64,000 nucleotides of DNA, taken from contig NZ_JACJTT010000012.1 in NCBI RefSeq assembly GCF_014698825.1, positions 1-64,000 of the forward strand. Direction: 5' to 3'. This document shows positions 35,106 through 44,443 of the stretch, piece after piece. A program made the position numbers and the translations under genes. The notes below the pieces were generated by a model. The model did no database searches. It worked only from the letters and a program-made list of their open reading frames with translations, and was not told the DNA's origin. Every line of letters begins with the position of its first letter. Position 1 is the first letter of the stretch. This DNA is from Richelia sinica FACHB-800. Its GTDB lineage: Bacteria > Cyanobacteriota > Cyanobacteriia > Cyanobacteriales > Nostocaceae.

Positions 35106-37754
35106 TTAAATATTCGCCTGTTGCCGCTGATAAAGTGACCAGTACAAAGCCTTTTGTTGCAATAATTCCGAATGTGTACCCCGTTCAGCAATTACACCCT
35201 TTTCCATGACTAAAATTAAATCTGCACGCTTGAGAGGTGCAAAGCGATGAGCAATTAAAAACACGGTACGGTTATCGGAAACTTTTTGCAGGTTTTGTAA
35301 TACCTGTTGTTCTGTTTCACTATCTAAGGCACTGGTCGCTTCATCTAATATTAAAATCGGTGCAGAAGATAGAAACATTCTGGCTAAAGCAATGCGTTGT
35401 CTTTGTCCTCCAGATAAAGCGGTTCCTCGTTCACCAACATTAGTTTCATAGCCGTAAGGTAATTGACTGATGAAGTCATGGGCTACTGCTAGTCTTGCGG
35501 CTTCAACAACTTGTTCTGCGGTAATATCAGGATTGCCCAAGGTGATATTTTCCAAGATGGAACCGTTAAATAAAAAGTCTTCTTGGAGAACTACGGCAAT
35601 TTGTTGTCTTAAAGATGCTAAATCAGCACTTTTAATATCAAAACCATCAATGAGAATACGTCCTGATTCGATTTGATAAAGACGTTGTAATAGTTTAGAA
35701 AGGGTGCTTTTGCCTGAGCCGCTACGCCCGACAATGCCAACAAATTGACCTGGTTCTACATCCAAAGAAATGCCTTTTAAGACAGGTTCAGTATTGGAAC
35801 TATAACGGAAGAAAACTTGCTCAAAACTAACTTGTCCTTTCAATGTGGGTAAGACTAAACCTGTTCCTGGTTCTGCCTCTGGTGCAGCGTTGAGAATATC
35901 ACCAATTCTATCGACAGATAGAAGTACCTGTTGGAGATTTTGCCACAGTTGCACTAGGCGTAATAAGGGGCCTGTGACTCGACCAGACAACATTTGAAAG
36001 GCGATTAATTGACCAACAGTGAGTTGATGATCTATGACTAATCTTGCCCCAAACCAGAGGATGAGTAATGTGGAAAAGTTAGTAAGAAAGTCACCAATAT
36101 TACTGCTAATATTGGATGTAGTGGAGGCTTTAAAACCAGTACGGATGAAACGGGCAAATAAACCTTCCCAGCGATCGCGTGCTACTGGTTCCGCTGCATG
36201 AGCTTTAACAGAGTGAATACCTGTGACTGTTTCCACCAAAAAGGATTGACTGTCAGCACTGCGGTTAAAGGTTTCGTTTAACCAGTTACGCAGAATCGGT
36301 GTAGCCACAATGGTCAGGGTAGCGAATAAGGGCAATACCGCCAATGCGACAAAGGTGAGGGGGATGTTGTAGTAAAACATCAACGCCAGATACACCACCG
36401 CAAAGATACTGTCTAAAATGACTGTTAAAGCTGTACCCGTGAGGAATTGGCGAATTTGCTCTAGTTCCTGTACCCTAGCTACCGTATCCCCTACCCGTCG
36501 CGACTCAAAATAAGCTAAGGGTAACCGCAGTAAATGGCGAAATAGCTGGGCCGATAAACTCAAATCTAAACGCCTGGCTGTATGGGTAAAGATGAAGAGA
36601 CGGAGAATACCCAGGATAGATTCAAATATAGCAACCAATAACAGAGCGATCGCCATCACATCCAAGGTTGCTAAACTCTCCTGCACCATTACCTTATCAA
36701 TGATGACTTGGGTAATGAGGGGAGAAGCTAACCCCAACATCTGCAAGGTAAAGGAAGCTAGCAAAACTTCTCCCAACAACTCCCGATATTTCCACACTGC
36801 GGGAGTAAACCAAGCCAGGTTAAATTTTTCTTGCTGAGATACCAGTTCAGCTTGCCATAACTGACCATTCCAGTTAGCTTGTACCACTGATTGGGGCAAG
36901 TATTCGCAAGTATAATCAGGGCTGTAGGGGTTAGCAATAATTAAGTTATTGCCTTTCATGCCATAAGCCACAACCCAAGTCTCAGAATGCCATGGCAACA
37001 GGGCTGGAAAGGACAAATGGCGTAATTCTTCCCAATTAACTTGTAACTTCCGCAACACTAAACCCAATTTTTCTGCGGCTTCCATCACATGTTTCGGTTT
37101 TTGTCCCCGCAGTTGACGCTGTACCCATTCCAATTGCACAGGATGTTCTAAATACTGCGCTACCATCGTTAAACAAGCAGCAGCACTATTATGACTAGCA
37201 ACAAATGGATAATTGCTAATTACATTAGTAGGAGTTTCTGCGGCAGTAGCAGCAGTTAATAACGGTTGTTCCTGTTGGGAGGATAGAAAAATTTCTGCTG
37301 TTTTTTCTTCCACAGGAGATGCACACCAAAACTCATCTATTTGGACATTAGCAAATTCACTCCAAATAGCAGCATTCCAACAGACTAAAACTACTTCTTT
37401 ACTAGCAGCAACAGCCTTACAATTAGCAAAGATTTTTTGACAGTCGCCAAACCAATCTCCTGGTTGTAAAGTAGCTACAGGTTTATTGACACCTTCTTCT
37501 CTGAGACGAACTTTACCTGCCACAATTAAGAACTGGCCACCACCACTTGCTTGTGACCAAATTTTTTCTCCCAAACTGTAGCGACGAACTTCTGACTGAT
37601 ATTTTAATTCAGTTTGTTGTTCGGGAGTCAGCCAGCATAACGGCGGTTGATTCCAAGGTAACGCAGCTAGCACTTCTATATATGATTGATTATTCAGAGT
37701 TTTTAGCTCACTTGTATTTTGACTGTCAGTTGTTGAATTTTCTCTGCTAGCCAT
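35106..37754 (-). CDS. Type I secretion-like ABC exporter with CNB domain and degenerate C39 domain
   Basis: 882 aa inner-membrane exporter. Order: cyclic-nucleotide-binding-like domain (about 40-140; SLGEKIWSQASGGGQFLIVAGKV), C39-like domain (180-305), six-helix ABC membrane domain (325-610) and nucleotide-binding domain (640-880) with Walker A GRSGSGKST, signature LSGGQRQR, Walker B LILDEATS. The C39 catalytic positions are replaced: the DCG Cys is S190 (HNSAAAC), the HFVV His is T259 (ETWVVAYG) and the DP Asp is N275 (IIANP). It should therefore bind rather than cleave its cargo, as in HlyB. The parvulin gene just upstream overlaps it by 52 nt, implying coupled translation. No HlyD-type adaptor or cargo is adjacent. 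Confidence 0.85.
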   Translation of the reverse strand: MASRENSTTDSQNTSELKTLNNQSYIEVLAALPWNQPPLCWLTPEQQTELKYQSEVRRYSLGEKIWSQASGGGQFLIVAGKVRLREEGVNKPVATLQPGDWFGDCQKIFANCKAVAASKEVVLVCWNAAIWSEFANVQIDEFWCASPVEEKTAEIFLSSQQEQPLLTAATAAETPTNVISNYPFVASHNSAAACLTMVAQYLEHPVQLEWVQRQLRGQKPKHVMEAAEKLGLVLRKLQVNWEELRHLSFPALLPWHSETWVVAYGMKGNNLIIANPYSPDYTCEYLPQSVVQANWNGQLWQAELVSQQEKFNLAWFTPAVWKYRELLGEVLLASFTLQMLGLASPLITQVIIDKVMVQESLATLDVMAIALLLVAIFESILGILRLFIFTHTARRLDLSLSAQLFRHLLRLPLAYFESRRVGDTVARVQELEQIRQFLTGTALTVILDSIFAVVYLALMFYYNIPLTFVALAVLPLFATLTIVATPILRNWLNETFNRSADSQSFLVETVTGIHSVKAHAAEPVARDRWEGLFARFIRTGFKASTTSNISSNIGDFLTNFSTLLILWFGARLVIDHQLTVGQLIAFQMLSGRVTGPLLRLVQLWQNLQQVLLSVDRIGDILNAAPEAEPGTGLVLPTLKGQVSFEQVFFRYSSNTEPVLKGISLDVEPGQFVGIVGRSGSGKSTLSKLLQRLYQIESGRILIDGFDIKSADLASLRQQIAVVLQEDFLFNGSILENITLGNPDITAEQVVEAARLAVAHDFISQLPYGYETNVGERGTALSGGQRQRIALARMFLSSAPILILDEATSALDSETEQQVLQNLQKVSDNRTVFLIAHRFAPLKRADLILVMEKGVIAERGTHSELLQQKALYWSLYQRQQANI

Positions 37755-38461
37755 TTCTCAAACAACTCATTTTGTAGCGTTTGTTTTAATTGAGTATCTT
37801 CTAAGGATGCTGGCAGAAAATGTTCTACTCTAAACAACGCAAAACGTCTGTCTATTTCGATTGGCCCTAATATTTGCCCAAGGTTAGCTGCATCTACTTC
37901 TGCCCTTAAACTATCTGGTAAAGTACCGCGACTAATGGGTCCCATCATGCCATTAAACACTCTTTCATCTGCCAGGGAATACTCTTTTGCTAATTGCTCA
38001 AAACTACTACCTTCTTCTATTTGTGTTTGTAGTTCTTCTGCCAATTCACGACTAGCAACTAAAATTCGTGATAATACAACCTTATCTAAATAAATTTTGC
38101 GTTCAATAAAGTATTCTGGTAGCTGGGATTCGGTTACAACTACCTTGAGTTTTTCTAATTTAAAACTCAAACTGGCTGAGGCATGAAATGTGGAAGCATC
38201 TGTGCCATTTGTTTGTAACCATTCCTGAAACTTTTGTGAGTCAGTGAGTTGATTCTTGAGCCGAAAATCAATAATTGCTTGTTCTGGTAAAGCGGGGTCA
38301 ATGTCTATATCTGTTCTGGTATTTAATTCTTGATCTATAACATACTGCCGCAGGACATCACTGACAAATTGACCCAATTTGCCAGAAACTTGTAAATACT
38401 TAACTACTTGGGACAGGGGAATTGCTTGTTCATTGACAGTGAAAAAGGATGAAGATTCCAT
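37703..38461 (-). CDS. Parvulin-type peptidyl-prolyl isomerase
   Basis: 252 aa. A helical N-terminal segment (about 10-110, SurA/PrsA-like chaperone part) leads into a parvulin domain: LDKVVLSRILVASRELAEEL, EEGSSFEQLAKEYSLADE, GMMGPISRGTLPDSLRAEV, GPIEIDRRFALFRVEHF. No signal peptide is visible, so it is probably cytosolic. It is the first gene of a two-gene unit with the ABC exporter, whose start lies inside it (52-nt overlap). Such isomerases next to peptidase-type exporters are common in cyanobacteria and may keep cargo in an export-competent form; that role is inferred. Confidence 0.8.
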   Translation of the reverse strand: MESSSFFTVNEQAIPLSQVVKYLQVSGKLGQFVSDVLRQYVIDQELNTRTDIDIDPALPEQAIIDFRLKNQLTDSQKFQEWLQTNGTDASTFHASASLSFKLEKLKVVVTESQLPEYFIERKIYLDKVVLSRILVASRELAEELQTQIEEGSSFEQLAKEYSLADERVFNGMMGPISRGTLPDSLRAEVDAANLGQILGPIEIDRRFALFRVEHFLPASLEDTQLKQTLQNELFEKWLAEKIQQLTVKIQVS

Positions 38462-38672
38462 GAAGTAAATGGGAGTAACACACTAATAATTATCAGACTT
38501 TTCTACTAAATCATAAAGAAAACAGTAGGAAATTATTGGTGAAAATCATAAAGATTCGATGAAATCATGTATCAACAGAAAAATGGTTACAAAATATGCC
38601 AAATTTTGGTTGTAGTTTACAGAAAGTTAGTTTAAATAAAGATTGATATTTTTGCTGTCAAATCAAAGACAA

Positions 38673-38699
38673 AAGCCAGCTAATTTCCATAGCTGGCTT
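38673..38699 (-). terminator. Intrinsic terminator of the DUF92 gene
   Basis: AAGCCAGCTA (38673-38682) and TAGCTGGCTT (38690-38699) form a perfect 10-bp stem with a 7-nt loop, followed on the minus strand by TTTTGTCTTTG. It lies about 50 nt after the DUF92 stop codon. Confidence 0.75.
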
Positions 38700-38750
38700 A
38701 TCTTCATCAAGTTTATTTGTATAAATAAATAACAGTTATGGAGTCAAAGA

Positions 38751-39509
38751 TTAAACCAGTAAAGTTTGCCAAAGAGTAGCGACGGCAATAGCAACAATCG
38801 CCCCGATCAAAGTATTAGCAATATTGACTAACTCATTGGTTAACCAACTGTATCGAGATTGCAAAGTTGCGCCAATTACACTTTCTAAATTGGTGGCGAT
38901 AAATGCAGCTAATACACACCAAACAATACCTAAGGGGGTAATGAGATTCACTCCCCAACCCACCAGAGCGATCGCTACAGATCCTACCACACCGGCTAAA
39001 GTCCCTTCTAAACTCACCGCTCCTTCTGTTCCCCTCGCGACTGGTTGCAAGGTCGTAATCAAAAAGGTGCGTTTTCCATAAGCCTTGCCCACTTCACTGG
39101 CAGTAGTATCAGACAACTTGGTACTAAAACTGGCCACATAGCCTAAACATAATAACCACCGTAAATCAGGGACAACCAACACTCCCACCGCGCACAAAGC
39201 CGCAACTAAGGCTGAACCCCAGACATTTTCCGGGCCTCTGGCACCGGAACGCTTTTCGGCAATTCCTTGTGCTTCCTTTTCAGCCATACCAATGCGCGTT
39301 ACCCCAGAACCGACAATAAAATAAAAGACGACTACTAAATATCCTTGCCAACCTAATGTTCCCCAAACAATCACACCTAATAACCAAGCATGAAATATAC
39401 CAGCAGGTGTGAGCAGTTTCTTGGGAATAATCCCTACTATTGCTAATAAAATAGCATTTAGTCCTACTCCCACTAACCAAGGATTGAGAGAATTCAGAAC
39501 TGATAACAT
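38751..39509 (-). CDS. DUF92-family membrane protein, VTE6/phytyl-phosphate kinase-like
   Basis: About 252 aa. The frame reaches back to a TTG at 39536; ATG 39509 (MLSVLNSLNPW) is likelier. Six or seven hydrophobic helices. Conserved DUF92 segments: RIGMAEKEAQGIAEKRSGARGPENVWGS, ASFSTKLSDTTASEVGKAYGKRTFLITTLQPVARGTEGAVSLEGT. Plant VTE6 and its Synechocystis homolog belong to this family and phosphorylate phytyl phosphate to phytyl diphosphate, recycling chlorophyll-derived phytol into tocopherol. The function is transferred by family. It is followed by a clear intrinsic terminator. Confidence 0.8.
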   Translation of the reverse strand: MLSVLNSLNPWLVGVGLNAILLAIVGIIPKKLLTPAGIFHAWLLGVIVWGTLGWQGYLVVVFYFIVGSGVTRIGMAEKEAQGIAEKRSGARGPENVWGSALVAALCAVGVLVVPDLRWLLCLGYVASFSTKLSDTTASEVGKAYGKRTFLITTLQPVARGTEGAVSLEGTLAGVVGSVAIALVGWGVNLITPLGIVWCVLAAFIATNLESVIGATLQSRYSWLTNELVNIANTLIGAIVAIAVATLWQTLLV

Positions 39510-39591
39510 TGGTGATAAATTATGAATATTTGCCAAATTTTTAGGTAAATAAAATAATTTTATCCTCTTTTTGCTTTAGCTGACTTATCAC

Positions 39592-40317
39592 CTATTTTCT
39601 GAGCAAACTACACAAACCCATGGCTGGGACAATACCCAGAATCATAGCCGTAAAAAATTGTCCAATTATATACAAAACAAGTTGCTGATTAAAGGCTGGG
39701 ATCACATCTGGCAACAAGGATAATAACCACACTAAAAAACTAATCCAAACAAAGGCGATGGAGGGAATAAAATTCCATCGCCACGCTGCTGCTGCATACA
39801 GCCTTAAGACTGACCATTGGCACATACCTAGCCAAATGCCAGACAAAATATAAGAGAATGTTGACAAAAACCCCCAAAATAAAGCCGCATCAGCAGATAA
39901 ACCCTGATTGATTGATGAAGCTGTTGATAGAATGTAGTTAATCCAGGCTGTAGACACGCTGTTGGCTAATAACCAACCGACGCTAGTTGCTAACATCCAC
40001 AAACCACTAGAGAAGTATCTACGCAAAACAAAGGCTTGAGCAAGGGCGAAAATCACTGCAAATCCAATACTACTGATCGTCTTGGTAATGGTGTTAGCAG
40101 CGATCGCATTTTCCGCAATCATCATGGGCAAATTATTGATGATCGCCTTTTCTAAAGCTATGCTGGCAATTCCACCTCCAACCCATCCCAGAATGGTCAT
40201 GAAGGTAAACTGAATGCAAAATCTGCGACGTTGAAAGGGTGGGATCAAGTACCTGCCTTGGTTAGCTTCATTTTGATTAGCAGCAACAGCAGCAGGACTG
40301 TTAGAGTCGGTTGGCAT
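39592..40317 (-). CDS. Polytopic membrane protein of unknown function
   Basis: 241 aa. A disordered Asn/Ala-rich N terminus (about 1-30) is followed by about six hydrophobic segments (TILGWVGGGIASIAL, ISSIGFAVIFALAQAFVL, LWMLATSVGWLLANSV, ALFWGFLSTFSYILSGIWLGMCQW, IPSIAFVWISFLVWLLSLLP, GQFFTAMILGIVPAMGL). Spacing is like that of cyanobacterial membrane proteins often found beside metabolic genes. No catalytic motif recognised. It is 83 nt upstream of the DUF92 gene on the same strand and divergent from hemE. Confidence 0.65.
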   Translation of the reverse strand: MPTDSNSPAAVAANQNEANQGRYLIPPFQRRRFCIQFTFMTILGWVGGGIASIALEKAIINNLPMMIAENAIAANTITKTISSIGFAVIFALAQAFVLRRYFSSGLWMLATSVGWLLANSVSTAWINYILSTASSINQGLSADAALFWGFLSTFSYILSGIWLGMCQWSVLRLYAAAAWRWNFIPSIAFVWISFLVWLLSLLPDVIPAFNQQLVLYIIGQFFTAMILGIVPAMGLCSLLRK

Positions 40318-40433
40318 ATAAAGTTAAGTAAAGTTGCGGCTAGCGCTTTTGGGGTGTGACTCCTGATAAAGCGTAATCTCAGAATGATAAGCTAAACAGT
40401 GGCATAAAAAAGTGACTTAGGATGAAGTATTAA

Positions 40434-41486
40434 ATGGGTGTTTCCTCAACTGCTCCTCTCCTCCTTCGGGCTGCACGTGGTGAACAAGTAGATCGTCCCC
40501 CTGTATGGATGATGCGACAAGCGGGACGCTATATGAAAGCATATCGGGATTTGCGGGAGAAATACCCTTCTTTTCGCGATCGCTCAGAAATTCCTGAAGT
40601 AGCGATTGAAGTTTCCCTCCAACCCTGGAAAGCTTTCCAACCCGACGGAGTGATTTTATTTTCCGATATTGTCACACCCTTACCTGGTTTGGGTATTGAC
40701 ATGGACATCGCGGAAGGGAAAGGCCCAATTATTCATTCGCCCATTCGCAGCCAACAACAAGTTGACCAACTCCATCCCCTCGACCCAGAAGCATCACTGC
40801 CGTTTATCAAAACCGTTTTACAATCATTACGGCAGGAAGTAGGGAATCAATCAACAGTGTTGGGCTTTGTGGGCGCACCTTGGACATTAGCGGCTTATGC
40901 GGTGGAAGGTAAAGGTTCCAAAACCTATTCCATCATCAAAAACATGGCCTTCTCAGACCCGACAATTCTCCATCAGCTGTTGACGAAATTTGCTGATTCT
41001 ATTGCTACCTATGTGCGCTACCAAATTGACTGCGGCGCTCAAGTTGTACAAATGTTCGACTCTTGGGCTGGACAATTGAGTCCCCAAGATTACGACACCT
41101 TTGCTTTACCTTATCAAAAAATGGTGTTCGAGAAAGTTAAACAAACCCATCCTGACACACCATTAATTTTATTGGTTACAGGTAGTGCAGGACTTTTGGA
41201 GAGAATGGCTACCTCTGGTGCAGATATTCTGACTATCGACTGGTCAGTGGATATGGCAGATGCACGGGCTAGATTAGGTAAGCACGTCAAAGTACAAGGA
41301 AATCTTGACCCTGGAGTGTTATTTGGTTCTAAACAGTTTATTCGCGATCGCATTCTCGACACCGTTCGCAAAGCTGGAAACTGGGGACACATTCTCAACC
41401 TTGGTCATGGTGTACTGCCGGAAACACCAGAAGAAAATGTTGCTTTCTTCTTTGAAACCGCCAAGCAACTCAACGCTTTGGTTTAG
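40434..41486 (+). CDS. hemE: Uroporphyrinogen decarboxylase HemE
   Basis: 350 aa, normal length. Decarboxylates the four acetates of uroporphyrinogen III to give coproporphyrinogen III, for haem, chlorophyll and bilins. Signatures: [24 protein letters not shown] (active-site Arg residues), [18 protein letters not shown] (catalytic Asp), [30 protein letters not shown] and the C-terminal [15 protein letters not shown]. It stands alone with its own short downstream hairpin. Confidence 0.97.
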   Translation: MGVSSTAPLLLRAARGEQVDRPPVWMMRQAGRYMKAYRDLREKYPSFRDRSEIPEVAIEVSLQPWKAFQPDGVILFSDIVTPLPGLGIDMDIAEGKGPIIHSPIRSQQQVDQLHPLDPEASLPFIKTVLQSLRQEVGNQSTVLGFVGAPWTLAAYAVEGKGSKTYSIIKNMAFSDPTILHQLLTKFADSIATYVRYQIDCGAQVVQMFDSWAGQLSPQDYDTFALPYQKMVFEKVKQTHPDTPLILLVTGSAGLLERMATSGADILTIDWSVDMADARARLGKHVKVQGNLDPGVLFGSKQFIRDRILDTVRKAGNWGHILNLGHGVLPETPEENVAFFFETAKQLNALV

Positions 41487-41498
41487 TTCCGTTGGTAG

Positions 41499-41515
41499 GG
41501 TGGGCATTGCCCACC
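41499..41515 (+). terminator. Hairpin downstream of hemE
   Basis: GGTGGGC-ATT-GCCCACC (41499-41515) forms a perfect 7-bp stem, 13 nt after the hemE stop, followed by TGTTTATTC. The preceding GTAGGG and the GTGGGCA core recur, imperfectly, at 42711-42735. Confidence 0.6.
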
Positions 41516-41658
41516 TGTTTATTCACTAAGTGCAAATCACAGCATCATCAAAAAATAATTATTGCCATATTTATTATTTACTTGATTTTCTCAATATTAA
41601 ATAATATTTATCCTATTCAAACTTCCATCCCCAGATAAAAATTACAAATTTCAACTTC

Positions 41659-42618
41659 ATGGACAAAAAACGGGTTTTAGTTACAGGTGCTAGTGGCTGC
41701 ATCGGTCACTATATCAGCGAAGCATTAATTACAGCAACAAATTATGAACTGTATTTACTGGTGAGAAATCCCCAAAAATTACAGGTTGATACCCAATTCC
41801 GTCCAGGTATCACAGTTTTGCAAGGTGATATGCAAACTATTCACCAATTTGCTGACTTATTACAAACTATTGATATTGCAGTTTTAACAGCTACTTCTTG
41901 GGGTGGAGAGGGTATTTTTGATATCAATGTATCCAAAACCTTAGAATTAATGAATCTGTTAAATCCCGATAAATGTCAACAGGTAATTTACTTCTCTACT
42001 GCCAGTGTTTTAAATCATCAAAATCAACCCCTGAAAGAAGCAGGAGAAATTGGCACAGACTATATTAGTTCTAAATATGACTGTTTGCACAAACTAGAAA
42101 AATTAGCTATTTATCCTAAAATTACTACCGTTTTTCCTACCTTAGTTTTAGGTGGTGATAATACAAAACCCTATTCTCACCTCACATCTGGTATTCCTGA
42201 AGTTACCAAATATATAAATATTATTCGCTTCTTACAAGCCGACGGCAGTTTTCACTTTATTCATGGACGTGATATTGCTACAGTTGTTAAGCATTTAATT
42301 GAGTCTCCTCCTCAAAACGGCGAACCACGTCGCTTCGTTTTAGGTCAATCTCGATTAACAGTCAATCAAGCTATAGAGGAAGTTTGTAATTACTTAGGTA
42401 AAAAGATTTATTTCCGCATTCCTCTTTCTTTATCCTTAGCCAACGTAATTATTGCTTTATTCAATATCCAAATGGCGGCATGGGATAGATTTTGTATGAA
42501 CTATCGTCACTTTACCTATGCCCAAGCTGTTAACCCCAGCAGTTTCGGCTTACCTAATTATTGTGCCACCATGACTGATGTCTTAAAAATTAGTGGTGTT
42601 AAAGCAGGTCAAAAATAA
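41659..42618 (+). CDS. NAD(P)-dependent epimerase/dehydratase, extended SDR
   Basis: 319 aa. N-terminal Rossmann motif VTGASGCIGHYIS (TGxxGxxG), catalytic-type Y-x-x-x-K in TDYISSKYD, with Ser in YFSTASVL and substrate-domain features HGRDIATVVKHLIE. It belongs to the broad extended-SDR/nucleoside-diphosphate-sugar epimerase group, probably acting on a sugar nucleotide or related NAD(P)-linked substrate. Hydrophobic stretch PLSLSLANVIIALFNI near the C terminus may associate with membrane. No neighbours clarify its role. Confidence 0.8.
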   Translation: MDKKRVLVTGASGCIGHYISEALITATNYELYLLVRNPQKLQVDTQFRPGITVLQGDMQTIHQFADLLQTIDIAVLTATSWGGEGIFDINVSKTLELMNLLNPDKCQQVIYFSTASVLNHQNQPLKEAGEIGTDYISSKYDCLHKLEKLAIYPKITTVFPTLVLGGDNTKPYSHLTSGIPEVTKYINIIRFLQADGSFHFIHGRDIATVVKHLIESPPQNGEPRRFVLGQSRLTVNQAIEEVCNYLGKKIYFRIPLSLSLANVIIALFNIQMAAWDRFCMNYRHFTYAQAVNPSSFGLPNYCATMTDVLKISGVKAGQK

Positions 42619-42714
42619 TAGCGTATCTTAAAATAGATTTGTATCCTTAATACTCCGTACCATATGACGGCGTAAATGGGCTTGGCATTTCTGTTTTTGC
42701 CATAGAACAGGTAA

Positions 42715-42735
42715 GGGTGAGCATGTTGCCCACCC
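42715..42735. terminator. Imperfect hairpin between convergent genes
   Basis: GGGTGAGC (42715-42722) and GCCCACCC (42728-42735) pair with one mismatch around ATGTT, midway between the epimerase stop and the radical SAM stop. It resembles the hairpin after hemE (41499-41515). Confidence 0.45.
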
Positions 42736-42796
42736 ACAAAATCGGTAAAATTCAGATGTGTAGTTGATTTATTGAAAAGAAGGTGTTTTTTGCAGA

Positions 42797-44380
42797 TTAA
42801 GCAACTACTTGTTCTTTTTCTGCTATGGGAACATAGGGTTTTTCCTTACCTTGTGCTAGATAAGCTGCTAATTGACTTTCAATTTGATCACGGACAATGT
42901 GCCGATATTCTAGGAAATGTTCGTTATGAGCGCAAGCAGAAAGGTAATGTTCGGCAACACTAGGATTGCGTTTGATGATACTAAATAAATGGTGCCAGAA
43001 CTTCCATCGGGTTTCTCGTTTGATTCCTTGTCGCCAAATCACAATTAACAATGCTTTCACTACTACCCATTCTGGCATTTTGAATGGTGCTTTCCATTTT
43101 GGTGAACCCATCATTAAGAAACAACGATAGGTGCGGTCTAAATATTTAACGGGGTCGTATAAAGCACAGAAAGCTTCAATATACTCTCTGGCAATATCTT
43201 CTAAAGGACGAGTGGGAATGAAGTTCATCAACGTTGTTTGGTTGATGTTGCCGTCTTGGTTTTCTCGCAGTCTACCTTCTTTTGTCAAGCGATGCCATAG
43301 GGCAGTGTTGGGTAGGGCCTGTAACATGGCAAAGGTAGTAGAGGGAATAGCGGCTTGTTCTGCAAATCTGACGATGCGATCGCCAGCACCGGCTTTTTCA
43401 CCATCAAAGCCAATGATAAACCCTGCCATTGGTCGCAGTCCAGCTTTAATAATGCTTTGTACTGCGTCAGTCAGAGAACTGCGAGTATTTTGGAATTTTT
43501 TGGTCAGTTGTAAGCTATCTTCATCTGGGGTTTCAATGCCCAAAAATACTGCCGCAAAACCAGATTCCACCATTAATTCCATCAACTCTGGGTCTTGGGC
43601 TAGGTCAACGGAAGCTTCTGTATCAAATCGGAAGGGATATTGATGTTCTGCCATCCAAACTTTTAACTCTTTGAGCAACAATTTCACATTGCGTTTGTTG
43701 CCAATAAAGTTATCATCCACCATGAACACACCACGTCGCCAACCTAACTCATAGAGATAATCTAACTCTGCTAACAGTTGGGCTGGGGTTTTGGTGCGGG
43801 GTTTGCGTCCATACAACACAATGATGTCACAGAATTCGCATTGGAAAGGACAACCACGGGAAAACTGGACAGACATCATGTCATAGGCATCAAATTCTAA
43901 GAGGTCAAATCGGGGAATAGGTGTGGAGGTAACATCTGGTTTTTCTGTAGCGCGGAAAATTCCAGATTTTTCACCTTTTTGGACTGCTTCCACAAACATG
44001 GGGAGAGTAATTTCCCCTTCATCCAATATCAGAAAATCTGCCCCTGCGGCTTGTACTTCATGGGGTGTGGAAGTTGGGTAGGGTCCACCCAGTGCCACTA
44101 ACTTACCACGTCTTTTTGCTTCGCGAATTTGGTCAAGTAAATCTTGTTTTTGGACAATCATGGCAGAAAAGATGACGATATCTGCCCAGTCCCATTCTGC
44201 TTCTGTAGCAGGGCGAATATTGCGGTCTACAAGCTTGAATTCCCATTCTTGGGGCAAAATCGCTGCTACTGTTACTAAACCCAAGGGTGGTAACAAAACT
44301 TTTCGGTCAACTAATGCCAAAATCTTTTCATAAGACCAAAAAGTTTTTGGAAATATCGGATACACCAGCAAAACACGCAT
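42797..44380 (-). CDS. B12-binding radical SAM protein, DUF4070/HpnP-related
   Basis: About 527 aa. A GTG at 44395 opens the frame, but its GAGGGG segment is the ribosome binding site for ATG 44380 (MRVLLVYPIFP). The N-terminal cobalamin-binding Rossmann-like domain (1-150) is followed by the radical SAM core with the cluster motif CPFQCEFC and MVDDNFIGNKRNVK, FDTEASVDLA, VFLGIETPDE, and a C-terminal DUF4070-like region. The family includes hopanoid C-2 methylase HpnP and other B12-dependent radical SAM enzymes of lipid and pigment pathways. Hopanoid methylation is possible but I cannot separate HpnP from close relatives by eye. Confidence 0.82.
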   Translation of the reverse strand: MRVLLVYPIFPKTFWSYEKILALVDRKVLLPPLGLVTVAAILPQEWEFKLVDRNIRPATEAEWDWADIVIFSAMIVQKQDLLDQIREAKRRGKLVALGGPYPTSTPHEVQAAGADFLILDEGEITLPMFVEAVQKGEKSGIFRATEKPDVTSTPIPRFDLLEFDAYDMMSVQFSRGCPFQCEFCDIIVLYGRKPRTKTPAQLLAELDYLYELGWRRGVFMVDDNFIGNKRNVKLLLKELKVWMAEHQYPFRFDTEASVDLAQDPELMELMVESGFAAVFLGIETPDEDSLQLTKKFQNTRSSLTDAVQSIIKAGLRPMAGFIIGFDGEKAGAGDRIVRFAEQAAIPSTTFAMLQALPNTALWHRLTKEGRLRENQDGNINQTTLMNFIPTRPLEDIAREYIEAFCALYDPVKYLDRTYRCFLMMGSPKWKAPFKMPEWVVVKALLIVIWRQGIKRETRWKFWHHLFSIIKRNPSVAEHYLSACAHNEHFLEYRHIVRDQIESQLAAYLAQGKEKPYVPIAEKEQVVA

Positions 44381-44443
44381 AGTATCACCCCTCACACTTT
44401 GATTGTTATATAAGTTTAACTAAAAGAAACCGGATTTTTGATT

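Noticed and set aside
43131-43643. 170-codon plus-strand frame
   Set aside because: Antisense shadow of the B12-radical SAM gene; no start signal or domain.
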